Shown: piece after piece, positions 22,876 to 34,128 of the stretch
Layout of the letters: every line of letters starts with the position of its first letter
Numbering within the stretch: position 1 is the stretch's first letter
Assembly: GCA_024687205.1 (NCBI GenBank)
Contig: JAILES010000108.1
Coordinates: forward strand, 1-34,128
From: Lachnospiraceae bacterium
GTDB lineage: Bacteria > Bacillota > Clostridia > Lachnospirales > Lachnospiraceae
Length of the DNA: 34,128 nt
Reading direction: 5' to 3'
Translations under genes and position numbers: made by a program
The notes under the pieces: generated by a model
Seen by the model: only the letters and a program-made list of their open reading frames with translations
Told to the model about the DNA's origin: nothing
Databases searched by the model: none

Positions 22876-24126
22876 TTGAACAGGAAACTGAAGATATTCT
22901 TTACAACTTTGGCAGCGGTATTGTGTGTGGGCGTATTGGGAATACTTATCTACGGTACGCCGTCACAGGATACTCCCGTGCCCGCAGCTGATCCCTTACC
23001 TACCCAGAGTCCGATAGAGCCGGAAAAGAGAGTTATAGAAGTGGCGGTGGCAACACCCACTCCGACGCCGACTCCCGAACCGACCCCTACGCCGGGACCC
23101 GAAGAACTTTACACCACACTTGGTGAAGGCATCAGTCCCGATAACGAGTATTACGTGAAGACGGCCGAAGAAGGCGAAGTGAGTCTGGCTTTTACCGGGG
23201 ACATACTACTGGATCCCGGATATGCCATCTATACCGCTTACAGGAACAGAGGCGGAGTCCTGGAAAAATGCATTTCCCAGGATCTGCTGGATGAAATGCG
23301 AGCGGCGGACGTGCTGATGGTCAACAACGAGTTTCCTTTTTCCGACAGGGGAACCCCTGCGGCAGGCAAGACCTATACCTTCAGGGCAAAGCCCGAATCC
23401 GTGAACATCTTAAAAGAGATGGGAGTGGATATAGCCGGAGTGGCCAACAACCATGCTTTTGACTGGGGAATGGATGCCTTCCTGGATACCATGGATATAC
23501 TTGAAGATGCGAACATCCCCTACGTGGGCGGCGGCCATGATATATCCGAAGCGGCAAGACCTATATATCTTTATGCCGGGGATATGAAGATCGCCATTGT
23601 TGCGGCAACACAGATAGAGAGAATGGGAAATCCCCATTCCATATCGGCTACCGAAGATTCCGCCGGCATGCTCAGATGCTGGCCCAGCCTTGATAAGGTC
23701 CTGGAGGTATTGAAGGAAGCAAAAGAAAACAGCGACTATGTGATCCTGTTCATACACTGGGGAACCGAGCGGGAAGTGGATCCCGACTGGTGCCAGAACC
23801 AGCAGGTACCCGATCTGGTCACTTCGGGAGCGGATCTGATAATAGGATCCCACCCGCATATACTGCAGCCGATCTCGGTATCAAACGGCGTGCCTATAGT
23901 GTACAGTACCGGAAATTTCTGGTTCAACTCAAAGAGCCTGGACAGCTGCCTGATAGAAGTGAAGCTGTCGGAGGGAGGACTTAAGAGCTTAAGGTTCGTG
24001 CCCTGCCTGCAGGCGGGCTCGGCAGTGAAAATGCTGCATGAGGGTGAAGCCGCAAGGCTGATAGAGTATATGAGGAGCATATCGCCGAATGTGAGCATTG
24101 ATGATGAGGGGTATGTGAGCTGGTGA
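22876..24126 (+). CDS. CapA-family (PGA_cap) metallophosphatase-like surface protein
   Basis: 416 aa, extracytoplasmic. A signal anchor (about 6-27) is followed by a Pro/Thr-rich linker with repeated TP units (about 32-75). The CapA/PGA-synthesis metallophosphatase-like domain contains the family motifs FTGDILL (D109), NNEF (150-153), GVANNHAFDWG (N191, N192, H193), FIHWGTE, GSHPHILQP and STGNFWF. CapA (PgsA) proteins take part in poly-gamma-glutamate export or anchoring, but many homologues occur without the other pgs genes, as here. The start is a TTG with AGGAG 6 nt upstream. The gene sits between rplA and rplJ, which are normally adjacent. Confidence 0.88.
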   Translation: MNRKLKIFFTTLAAVLCVGVLGILIYGTPSQDTPVPAADPLPTQSPIEPEKRVIEVAVATPTPTPTPEPTPTPGPEELYTTLGEGISPDNEYYVKTAEEGEVSLAFTGDILLDPGYAIYTAYRNRGGVLEKCISQDLLDEMRAADVLMVNNEFPFSDRGTPAAGKTYTFRAKPESVNILKEMGVDIAGVANNHAFDWGMDAFLDTMDILEDANIPYVGGGHDISEAARPIYLYAGDMKIAIVAATQIERMGNPHSISATEDSAGMLRCWPSLDKVLEVLKEAKENSDYVILFIHWGTEREVDPDWCQNQQVPDLVTSGADLIIGSHPHILQPISVSNGVPIVYSTGNFWFNSKSLDSCLIEVKLSEGGLKSLRFVPCLQAGSAVKMLHEGEAARLIEYMRSISPNVSIDDEGYVSW

Positions 24127-24147
24127 TGAGTGTGGAGAGCTATGCTG

Positions 24148-24450
24148 AAAAACCATGGGGAAAAACCATGGGGACGAAAAACCATGGGGACGGACCTTGT
24201 GGTTTTTTTCTTCTTTCCATGGCAAAGGTCGTTCATGGCAAGACCCGCTCCCGCTTGGGTTCGGGCTCGCAGCGGTGCTAAACTCACGCTTCACCCTTTG
24301 GGCTCATGTTCGTTAAGCACCGGCGGCCTCACACAGTCTTGCCATGAAGCGCTCATTTGCCCCGGAAAGATCACGGGAACAGAAAAACCACAAGGTCCGT
24401 CCCCGTGGTTTCACGGGAACAGAAAAACCACAAGGTCCGTCCCCGTGGTT
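24148..24450. repeat. Composite palindromic repeat element (REP/MITE-like) with nested inverted repeats
   Basis: About 300 nt without a credible gene. The left end has three spaced copies of AAAAACCATGGGG (24148-24160, 24161-24173, 24177-24189). A 22-bp arm at 24186-24207 is exactly complementary to 24383-24404 and to 24423-24444. Inside lies a 13-bp inverted pair (24232-24244 with 24336-24348) and inside that a 7-bp pair (24273-24279 with 24316-24322), so the element can fold as one nested hairpin. The arm shares GGGGACGG with the element at 20334-20426. No transposase is present. Confidence 0.8.
24371..24450 (+). repeat. Perfect 40-bp tandem duplication within the repeat element
   Basis: Bases 24371-24410 are repeated without change at 24411-24450. 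Each unit carries the right arm of the element plus a short internal AACCAC/GTGGTT stem. The identity of the copies implies a recent duplication or gene conversion. Confidence 0.93.
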
Positions 24451-24487
24451 TCCAGCCGTCAGAAAAAGAGAGTGTGGGAAAAAGTGC

Positions 24488-24516
24488 TTGACATATAGAT
24501 ACACATGGGTTATTCT
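24488..24516 (+). promoter_or_regulatory. Sigma-A promoter of rplJ-rplL
   Basis: TTGACA (24488-24493), a 17-nt spacer and TATTCT (24511-24516), 38 nt downstream of the repeat element. Confidence 0.82.
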
Positions 24517-24530
24517 ATTCAAGGTCGCGT

Positions 24531-24645
24531 TTAGCGGCAATGCCGAAGACAGCAGGTGTCAACAGACGTAAAGCATCGCTACCTGCCGAGGAGAAAGAAG
24601 TATAACGATACTTATCCTCCGGCATTTTTGTCGGAGTTTATTTAT
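24531..24645 (+). ncRNA. Ribosomal protein L10 leader with attenuator hairpin
   Basis: The kink-turn segment CCGAAGACAGCAGGT (24543-24557) pairs through GCAGGT (24552-24557) with ACCTGC (24581-24586), followed by CGAGGAGAAAG. This matches the L10 leader (Rfam RF00557-type) to which the L10(L12)4 complex binds in Bacillus and relatives. Downstream, GAGGA pairs with TCCTC around the AAGTAT/ATACTT hairpin, and a terminator-like stem (24617-24623 with 24630-24636) is followed by TTTATTTA. The 5' side of this stem overlaps the previous pairing, so they are probably alternatives in transcriptional attenuation by L10. Confidence 0.85.
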
Positions 24646-24650
24646 GCCAC

Positions 24651-24726
24651 GCCCGGCGAAAGGTAAATGTCTGCTTCGCAGACCGCCGGGCGGGCGCAGA
24701 CAGAATGCACTGCGTGCATCTGTCTG
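24651..24726 (+). promoter_or_regulatory. Pair of strong hairpins between the L10 leader and rplJ
   Basis: The first hairpin pairs 24651-24658 (GCCCGGCG) with 24684-24691 and contains an inner GTCTGC/GCAGAC stem (24669-24674 with 24678-24683) stacked directly on it, leaving a 10-nt bulge. The second pairs 24697-24703 with 24720-24726 and 24705-24710 with 24714-24719, with one bulged A and a TGC loop. Neither has a T-tract, so they are not simple terminators. The role is unknown. Confidence 0.7.
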
Positions 24727-24773
24727 AGTTAGACTCCTTATCGGCAACAAAATTTATAAAGGAGGAAAACAGA

Positions 24774-25334
24774 ATGGCAAAGGTAGAACTGAAGCAGCCT
24801 GTCGTAGCGGAGATCTCCGAAGCGATCAAGGATGCACAGTCAGTGGTGCTTGTAGACCACAGAGGCCTTACCGTTGCTGAAGATACACAGCTTCGTCGTA
24901 ATCTTCGTGCAGCAGGCATCACCTACAAGGTATACAAGAACACCATGATGCGTTTTGCTTTCAAGGATACGGACTGCGAGCAGCTCGATCAGTTCCTTGA
25001 GGGACCCAGCGCAATGGCTGTATCAAAGACTGATGCTACCGCTCCTGCAAGGGAACTCGCAAAGTTTGCAAAGACAGCTCCCAAGCTTGAGATCAAGGGC
25101 GGTATCGTAGAAGGCGGTTTCTATGACGCTAAGGGCATAGAAGCGATCGCGAGCGTTCCTTCAAGGGAAGAGCTCCTTTCAAGACTTCTCGGATCCATGC
25201 AGTCACCTATCACCAATTTCGCCCGCGTGATGAATCAGCTGGCAGAAAAAGGCGGCGCAGGAGCAGCTGCAGCAGAAGCAGCACCCGCTGAAGAAGCAGC
25301 ACCTGCAGCAGAAGAAGCACCCGCAGAAGCATAA
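24774..25334 (+). CDS. rplJ: 50S ribosomal protein L10
   Basis: 186 aa ribosomal stalk base that anchors L7/L12 dimers and represses its operon through the leader upstream. The start MAKVELKQPVVAEI follows AAGGAGG at 24759-24765; an in-frame ATG at 24705 lies inside a hairpin and is not the start. The segment VLVDHRGLTVAEDTQLRRNLR and TYKVYKNTMMRFA are characteristic. The C-terminal 25 residues are almost only Ala, Glu and Pro, longer than in L10 of model species. Confidence 0.97.
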   Translation: MAKVELKQPVVAEISEAIKDAQSVVLVDHRGLTVAEDTQLRRNLRAAGITYKVYKNTMMRFAFKDTDCEQLDQFLEGPSAMAVSKTDATAPARELAKFAKTAPKLEIKGGIVEGGFYDAKGIEAIASVPSREELLSRLLGSMQSPITNFARVMNQLAEKGGAGAAAAEAAPAEEAAPAAEEAPAEA

Positions 25335-25367
25335 GTTTATCGTAAATTTAAATGGAGGAAAATTAAA

Positions 25368-25745
25368 ATGGCAAAGTTATCAAAAGAAGAGATCATTGAC
25401 GCTATAAAGGAGCTCTCCGTACTTGAGCTCAACGAACTGGTAAAGGCTTGCGAGGAAGAGTTCGGCGTATCTGCAGCAGCAGGCGTTGTTGTAGCAGCAG
25501 CTCCCGGCGCAGCAGCAGCTGCTGAGGAAGAGAAGACTGAGTTCGACGTAGAGCTCACAAGCTTCGGCGAGAAGAAGATGGATGTTATCAAGGTAATACG
25601 TACCATCACAGGTCTCGGCCTCAAGGAGTCCAAGGAACTGGTTGAAGGCGCTCCCAAGATGGTTAAGGAAGGCGCTTCCAAGGAAGAAGCTAACGACATC
25701 AAGGCTAAGCTTGAAGAAGTTGGCGCTACCGTAACCTTAAAGTAA
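25368..25745 (+). CDS. rplL: 50S ribosomal protein L7/L12
   Basis: 125 aa stalk protein that recruits translation GTPases. The N-terminal dimerisation helices carry [20 protein letters not shown], an Ala-rich hinge follows (about 36-55), and the C-terminal domain has [24 protein letters not shown] and [21 protein letters not shown] lies 11 nt before the ATG. Codon use is strongly biased to the highly expressed set. Confidence 0.98.
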   Translation: MAKLSKEEIIDAIKELSVLELNELVKACEEEFGVSAAAGVVVAAAPGAAAAAEEEKTEFDVELTSFGEKKMDVIKVIRTITGLGLKESKELVEGAPKMVKEGASKEEANDIKAKLEEVGATVTLK

Positions 25746-25755
25746 TTGATCTTAT

Positions 25756-25785
25756 CTCCCCCGTTTTCGGACGGGGGAGTTTTTT
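25756..25785 (+). terminator. Rho-independent terminator after rplL
   Basis: A perfect 8-bp GC-rich stem CTCCCCCG/CGGGGGAG (25756-25763 with 25772-25779) is followed by six T residues, separating rplJL from rpoBC. Confidence 0.93.
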
Positions 25786-25823
25786 CTTCAAAATCATCAT
25801 CTGAAAACTTCTGAAAAAAACTG

Positions 25824-25852
25824 TTGACTTCTAAATTCCCGCGTGGTACTAT
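25824..25852 (+). promoter_or_regulatory. Sigma-A promoter of rpoB-rpoC
   Basis: TTGACT (25824-25829), a 17-nt spacer and TACTAT (25847-25852), about 132 nt before the rpoB ATG. Confidence 0.78.
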
Positions 25853-25861
25853 GAAAAATGT

Positions 25862-25950
25862 GTCATTATGAGGCTTTAGGCTTTTGTGCCCTTTTGCGCC
25901 CATAATGAAGCGGCTTTTTTGCGGTAAAACGCAGCCCACACATCTGTAAC
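25862..25950 (+). promoter_or_regulatory. Structured rpoBC leader
   Basis: CATTATG (25864-25870) can pair with CATAATG (25900-25906 region) around a loop of three pyrimidine/G-rich motifs (GGCTTT, TTTTGTGCCC, TTTTGCGCCC), and this is followed by GCGGCTTTTTTGCGG, a possible weak terminator. No known riboswitch or r-leader is recognised; attenuation of rpoBC is an inference. Confidence 0.4.
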
Positions 25951-25983
25951 TATAAACTATTATATAACGGGGTGATCATCAGT

Positions 25984-28900
25984 ATGGAAAAAAATCGTAT
26001 TTATCCCATCGTCAGCGGAAACAGTATGCGTATGAGCTACTCCAGAAGACGTGAAGTCCTGGATATGCCCAACCTCATCGAGGTGCAGAAGAATTCCTAC
26101 AAATGGTTCCTTGAAGAAGGACTCAGAGAAGCTTTCGACGATATTTCTCCTATCACGGATTTCGGCGGAAGACTGAGACTTGATTTCGTGGATTTCAAGC
26201 TCGACGAGTCCGAGATCAAGCACAACATCAATGAGTGCAAGGAAAGAGATCTTACCTATGAAGCACCGCTCAAGGTAAAGGTAAGGCTTCACAATCAGGA
26301 TAAGGAATCCTTCCATGAACATATCATTTTCATGGGAAACTTCCCTTTAATGACAGACACCGGAACATTTGTGATCAACGGCGCAGAACGTGTCATCGTC
26401 AGCCAGCTGGTCCGTTCCCCCGGTATATATTATGGAATAACAAGAGATAAGACCGGTAAGAGGCTCTTCTCCGCAACCGTGATCCCTAACAGGGGCGCAT
26501 GGCTGGAGTATGAGACCGATTCCAACGACGTATTTTACGTGAGGGTTGACCGTACAAGAAAGGTACCCATCACCGTATTTTTACGTGCCATCGGCGTGGG
26601 CACCAATGAAGAGATCATCAACCTCTTCGGCGAGGAGCCCAAGATCCTTCAGTCATTCTCAAGAGATATAGCAAATTCTTATGAAGAAGGACTTAAGGAA
26701 CTCTACAATAAGGTACGTCCCGGCGAGCCTTTCACGATTGAGAGCGCCCAGGGCTACGTAAACGCTACCTTCTTTGATGCAAGACGTTATGACCTTGCAA
26801 AGGTAGGCCGTTATAAGTTCAACAAGAAGCTGGCTCTGAAGAACCGTATCCGCGGACACGTGCTGGCAGAGGATGTAGTGAATCCTTTCACCGGCGAGGT
26901 GATCGCTTCCGCAGGCACCAAGGTGACCGCAGAGCTTGCAGACGATATCCAGAACTGCGCAGTTGAGAGCGTAGTGATCAGAACAGAAGAGCGTAACGTA
27001 AAGGTACTCTCCAACCTGATGGTGGATATCAACGAATGGCTTGATATAGATGCAAAGGCACTGGGTATCAACGAGAAAGTATACTGGCCCGTGCTGAAGA
27101 AACTGATAAGAGAGTACAATGATAAGCCCGATCAGCTGATCGGCGCGCTGAAGGATAACGTTCACGACCTCATCCCCAAGCACATCACCAAGAGTGATAT
27201 CATTGCTTCCATAAACTATAACATCGCTCTGGAGTACGGCATCGGTAACGATGATGATATCGACCACCTCGGAAACAGACGTATCCGTGCCGTAGGTGAG
27301 CTCCTTCAGAACCAGTACCGCATAGGTCTGTCACGTATGGAGAGAGTGGTACGTGAGCGTATGACTACCCAGGATGCTCATGAGAACGATGATGTATCAC
27401 CCCAGGCACTGATCAATATCAAACCCGTGCAGGCTGCGATCAAAGAGTTCTTCGGATCTTCACAGCTTTCACAGTTCATGGATCAGAACAACCCTCTGGG
27501 TGAGCTGACACATAAGAGACGTCTTTCAGCCTTAGGCCCCGGCGGTCTGTCAAGAGACCGTGCCGGATTCGAAGTGCGAGACGTACACTATACGCATTAC
27601 GGACGTATGTGCCCCATAGAGACCCCCGAAGGTCCCAACATCGGACTCATCAACTCGCTGGCATCTTATGCACGCATCAATGAGTACGGCTTTATCGAGG
27701 CACCTTACAGAAAGATAGATAAGTCCGATCCCGCCAATCCCAGGGTAACGGACGAAGTTGTTTACATGACAGCAGATGAGGAAGATAACTATCATGTAGC
27801 ACAGGCAAACGAGAAGCTTGATGAGAAGGGACATTTCGTAAGAAAGTCGGTTTCCGGACGTTACAAGACAGAGACCCAGGAATATCCCAAGACCATGTTC
27901 GATTACATGGACGTGTCTCCCAAGATGGTGTTCTCGGTTGCTACGGCACTCATTCCTTTCCTTGAGAATGACGATGCTAACCGTGCGCTGATGGGATCCA
28001 ACATGCAGCGTCAGGCAGTGCCTCTGCTCTTCACCGAAGCACCTGTTGTAGGTACCGGTATAGAGTCAAAGGCGGCAGTAGACTCAGGTGTCTGCGTAGT
28101 GGCTACCAAGCCCGGAACAGTTACCTATGTCGATGCGGAAAAGATACTGATCAAGGCTGATGACGGAGAGAAGCAGGAATATATCCTTCAGAAGTTCATG
28201 CGCTCCAACCAGTCCAACTGCTACAACCAGAAGCCCATCGTCTTCAAGGATGATCATGTGGCTGCGGGACAGGTTATCGCAGACGGTCCTTCCACTTCAA
28301 ACGGAGAACTGGGTCTGGGCAAGAACCCGCTGATCGGTTTCATGACCTGGGAAGGTTACAACTACGAGGACGCCGTACTGCTCAGCGAGCGCCTTGTAAA
28401 AGAAGATGTTTACACCTCGGTACATATCGAGGAGCACGAGATAGAAGCAAGAGATACCAAGCTTGGACCCGAGGAGATCACAAGGGATATACCCGGTGTT
28501 TCCGAGGATTCGCTCAAGAACCTGGATGACCGCGGAATCATCTGCGTAGGTGCGGAAGTAAGAAGCGGCGATATCCTGGTAGGTAAGGTAACACCCAAGG
28601 GTGAGACCGACCTTACTCCCGAAGAGAGACTGCTGCGTGCGATCTTCGGTGAGAAAGCAAGAGAAGTACGTGATACTTCCCTCAAGCTGCCTCACGGTGA
28701 ATACGGCGTAGTTGTTGATGCAAAGGTATTCTCAAGAGCTGCAGGCGATACCGAACTTTCACCCGGTGTCAACCAGAAGGTTCGTAGCTATATAGCACAG
28801 AAGAGAAAGATCAGCGTCGGCGATAAGATGGCAGGCCGTCACGGTAACAAGGGTGTGGTTTCCCGCGTGCTTCCCGTTGAGGATATGCCTTATCTGCCTA

Positions 28901-29841
28901 ACGGTCGTCCTCTGGACATCGTGCTGAATCCTCTGGGCGTGCCTTCACGTATGAACATCGGACAGGTGCTTGAGATCCATCTTTCACTTGCTGCAAAGGC
29001 ACTGGGCTTCAACATCGCAACACCCGTCTTTGACGGCGCGGACGAGAAGGATATCATGGATACCCTGGATCTCGCAAATGACTATGTAAATCTTGAGTGG
29101 GATGAATTCAGCAAGAAGCATAAGGCTGAACTCAAACCCGAAGTATATGATTATCTTGATAAGAACAAGGACCACAGAGCACTCTGGAAGGGCGTGCCCA
29201 TCTCCAGAGACGGTAAGGTAAGGCTTCGTGACGGACGTACCGGCGAGTACTTCGACAGCCCGGTTACCATAGGACACATGCATTACCTGAAGCTCCATCA
29301 TCTGGTAGACGATAAGATCCACGCACGTTCAACCGGACCGTACTCACTGGTAACACAGCAGCCTCTGGGCGGTAAAGCACAGTTCGGCGGTCAGCGTTTC
29401 GGAGAGATGGAAGTGTGGGCACTCGAGGCTTACGGCGCATCCTACACACTGCAGGAGATCCTGACAGTCAAGTCGGATGATGTGATCGGCCGTGTTAAGA
29501 CCTACGAGGCTATCGTTAAGGGCGAGAACATTCCCGAGCCCGGTATTCCCGAGTCCTTCAAGGTGCTCCTCAAAGAGCTCCAGAGCCTTGCACTTGATGT
29601 CAGAGTGCTTGATGAGAAGGGTGAAGAGGTTGAGCTCAAGGAGAATGTGGACATGAACGAGACCGAGTTTAAGTTTGAGCTCGGTGAGCACAGAAACGAT
29701 TATTCAAGAGCTGAAGGCTTTGGCACCAAGGTGGTAGACGATGAAGGTGAGTTCGTTGATGATGAGGAAACTTATCAGGACGATGTTGCCGACGAAGAGT
29801 TTGCCGATGAGTTTGCTGACAGCTATAGCAGTGAGGAATAA
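25984..29841 (+). CDS. rpoB: DNA-directed RNA polymerase subunit beta
   Basis: 1285 aa, catalytic core subunit, with no inserts beyond the usual Firmicute form. I placed the start at the ATG at 25984: GGGGTGATC at 25969-25977 matches the anti-Shine-Dalgarno pairing and is correctly spaced, while the earlier GTG at 25972 lies within it. The rifampicin pocket is wild type: D500, H510 and S515 correspond to E. coli D516, H526 and S531, within [15 protein letters not shown] and [12 protein letters not shown]. The catalytic-region motifs [15 protein letters not shown] and [24 protein letters not shown] are intact. An acidic Asp/Glu tail ends the protein. rpoC starts 15 nt downstream. Confidence 0.99.
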   Translation: MEKNRIYPIVSGNSMRMSYSRRREVLDMPNLIEVQKNSYKWFLEEGLREAFDDISPITDFGGRLRLDFVDFKLDESEIKHNINECKERDLTYEAPLKVKVRLHNQDKESFHEHIIFMGNFPLMTDTGTFVINGAERVIVSQLVRSPGIYYGITRDKTGKRLFSATVIPNRGAWLEYETDSNDVFYVRVDRTRKVPITVFLRAIGVGTNEEIINLFGEEPKILQSFSRDIANSYEEGLKELYNKVRPGEPFTIESAQGYVNATFFDARRYDLAKVGRYKFNKKLALKNRIRGHVLAEDVVNPFTGEVIASAGTKVTAELADDIQNCAVESVVIRTEERNVKVLSNLMVDINEWLDIDAKALGINEKVYWPVLKKLIREYNDKPDQLIGALKDNVHDLIPKHITKSDIIASINYNIALEYGIGNDDDIDHLGNRRIRAVGELLQNQYRIGLSRMERVVRERMTTQDAHENDDVSPQALINIKPVQAAIKEFFGSSQLSQFMDQNNPLGELTHKRRLSALGPGGLSRDRAGFEVRDVHYTHYGRMCPIETPEGPNIGLINSLASYARINEYGFIEAPYRKIDKSDPANPRVTDEVVYMTADEEDNYHVAQANEKLDEKGHFVRKSVSGRYKTETQEYPKTMFDYMDVSPKMVFSVATALIPFLENDDANRALMGSNMQRQAVPLLFTEAPVVGTGIESKAAVDSGVCVVATKPGTVTYVDAEKILIKADDGEKQEYILQKFMRSNQSNCYNQKPIVFKDDHVAAGQVIADGPSTSNGELGLGKNPLIGFMTWEGYNYEDAVLLSERLVKEDVYTSVHIEEHEIEARDTKLGPEEITRDIPGVSEDSLKNLDDRGIICVGAEVRSGDILVGKVTPKGETDLTPEERLLRAIFGEKAREVRDTSLKLPHGEYGVVVDAKVFSRAAGDTELSPGVNQKVRSYIAQKRKISVGDKMAGRHGNKGVVSRVLPVEDMPYLPNGRPLDIVLNPLGVPSRMNIGQVLEIHLSLAAKALGFNIATPVFDGADEKDIMDTLDLANDYVNLEWDEFSKKHKAELKPEVYDYLDKNKDHRALWKGVPISRDGKVRLRDGRTGEYFDSPVTIGHMHYLKLHHLVDDKIHARSTGPYSLVTQQPLGGKAQFGGQRFGEMEVWALEAYGASYTLQEILTVKSDDVIGRVKTYEAIVKGENIPEPGIPESFKVLLKELQSLALDVRVLDEKGEEVELKENVDMNETEFKFELGEHRNDYSRAEGFGTKVVDDEGEFVDDEETYQDDVADEEFADEFADSYSSEE

Positions 29842-29856
29842 GGGAGGAGCATAAAA

Positions 29857-33540
<3,684 letters not shown>

Positions 33541-33562
33541 AACCTTTCAAAGAACATCTGTT

Positions 33563-33592
33563 AAGAGGGACGCTCACGCGCCCCTCTTTTAT
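33563..33592 (+). terminator. Rho-independent terminator after rpoC
   Basis: AAGAGGG (33563-33569) pairs with CCCTCTT (33582-33588), with a partly paired CGC/GCG interior, followed by TTTTATT. Confidence 0.78.
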
Positions 33593-33602
33593 TAAAAAAG
33601 TC

Positions 33603-33632
33603 TTGACAACTCCCCTGCATTAGTAGTAATAT
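33603..33632 (+). promoter_or_regulatory. Sigma-A promoter of rpsL
   Basis: TTGACA (33603-33608), an 18-nt spacer and TAATAT (33627-33632). The leader of about 105 nt to the ATG contains several copies of CGTGC/GTGCG (33640-33680), with no recognised r-protein leader. Confidence 0.75.
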
Positions 33633-33744
33633 CACTCTTGCGTGCGATTTCGTGCGTTCTTTCTTTGCGTGCTTCGAGTGCGGGAAGATAAAAACGCGGA
33701 AATGCACCAAAATACACGTTAGATCAGATAGGAGGTGAAACAGA

Positions 33745-34128
33745 ATGCCGACATTTAACCAGCTGGTAAGAAAAGGACGCGAGACTTCCGTTAAGAAGTC
33801 CACTGCACCTGCTCTTTTAAAGGGCTACAACTCTCTGCACAAACGTGCGATCGATACCGATTCGCCGCAGAAGAGAGGTGTTTGTACAGCAGTGAAGACC
33901 GCTACTCCCAAGAAGCCTAATTCAGCACTTAGAAAGATCGCCAGAGTACGTCTTTCAAACGGAATCGAAGTAACAAGCTACATTCCGGGAGAAGGTCACA
34001 ATCTGCAGGAGCACAGCGTGGTACTTGTACGTGGAGGAAGAGTAAAAGACCTTCCCGGTACCAGATATCACGTGATCCGTGGTACGCTTGATACCGCAGG
34101 TGTTGCAAACAGGAAGCAGGCGCGCTCC
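33745..34128 (+). CDS. rpsL: 30S ribosomal protein S12 (3' partial)
   Basis: Small-subunit decoding-centre protein; 128 codons are visible, and the usual Firmicute length is about 138-140, so about 10 residues are beyond the window. The start [12 protein letters not shown] follows AGGAGGTGA at 33729-33737. The streptomycin-contact motif [11 protein letters not shown] (K56, K57) and GGRVKDLPG (K101, D102) are wild type, so no ribosomal streptomycin resistance is predicted. It opens the next transcription unit, typically rpsL-rpsG-fusA-tuf. Confidence 0.98.
   Translation, partial: MPTFNQLVRKGRETSVKKSTAPALLKGYNSLHKRAIDTDSPQKRGVCTAVKTATPKKPNSALRKIARVRLSNGIEVTSYIPGEGHNLQEHSVVLVRGGRVKDLPGTRYHVIRGTLDTAGVANRKQARS

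Noticed and set aside
22876..24126. capA as part of a poly-gamma-glutamate capsule locus
   Set aside because: No pgsB or pgsC-like gene is in the window, so only the family can be stated.
24371..24450. CRISPR array
   Set aside because: Only two directly adjacent 40-bp units without spacers, and no cas genes.
24130..24571. Several open frames (122, 75 and 75 aa, both strands) across the palindromic element
   Set aside because: They run through inverted and tandem repeats, have no ribosome binding site in the right place and give low-complexity repeated peptides; they follow from the repeat structure.
33640..33680. Repeated CGTGC motifs in the rpsL leader as a tandem regulatory array
   Set aside because: The copies are short, unevenly spaced and could be chance; I see no stable shared structure.

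Overview
The window looks like a chromosomal segment of an anaerobic, Gram-positive Clostridia member, most likely a Lachnospiraceae (Butyrivibrio/Roseburia/Lachnospira-like) bacterium. The reasons are canonical AGGAGG ribosome binding sites, sigma-A promoters with 17-18 nt spacers, an L10-type leader, an FtsEX plus M23 hydrolase cluster, a YjfB-type small motility protein and a radical-SAM activase for the anaerobic ribonucleotide reductase. The genus is a guess from gene content; no rRNA is present to settle it.

Layout. (1) 1-4600: a sugar ABC importer of the YtfQ-YtfR-YtfT-YjfF (galactofuranose) type, 5' truncated at the window edge, closed by a hairpin terminator shared with the convergent nrdG-type gene. 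(2) 4585-6265: nrdG2 (minus) and gpmA (plus), diverging from overlapping promoters. (3) 6309-9354: a tightly packed set of a zinc-ribbon membrane protein, a CvfB-like S1 RNA-binding protein and a CPBP membrane protease, followed by a separate small YjfB-like gene with its own promoter and terminator. (4) 9825-18585: one long operon-like run on the plus strand: CdaR/PucR-type regulator, ftsE (with a charged N-terminal extension), ftsX, an M23 coiled-coil murein hydrolase, an S41 (CtpA-type) protease, a UAP1-like UDP-sugar pyrophosphorylase, ispE, an FCD-type GntR regulator and a DUF1934 protein. (5) 18578-20317: an unknown single-pass membrane protein on the minus strand and a divergent Ca-binding-repeat protein with a sigma-D-like promoter. 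(6) 20334-34128: the transcription/translation cluster rpmG-secE-nusG-rplK-rplA-[capA + repeat element]-rplJ-rplL-rpoB-rpoC-rpsL, the last truncated by the window end.

How the genes work together. FtsEX probably gates the M23 hydrolase encoded directly downstream (the PcsB/EnvC/CwlO logic), and the UDP-HexNAc pyrophosphorylase and IspE feed cell-wall and isoprenoid precursor supply. The ribosomal/RNA polymerase block is divided by terminators and separate promoters into rpmG-secE-nusG-rplKA, rplJL, rpoBC and rpsL units, with a recognisable L10 leader before rplJ.

The least ordinary parts are two palindromic GGGGACGG-core repeat elements placed just upstream of the rpmG and rplJ promoters, the interruption of rplKA-rplJL by capA and one of these elements, a cluster of strong hairpins between the L10 leader and rplJ, N-terminal extensions on FtsE and NusG, and the sigma-D-like promoter in front of the Ca-repeat protein. 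I did not see CRISPR arrays, tRNA or rRNA genes, insertion sequences, phage genes or a clear defence system. All functional calls rest on reading the sequence and remembered family features; no database search was run.
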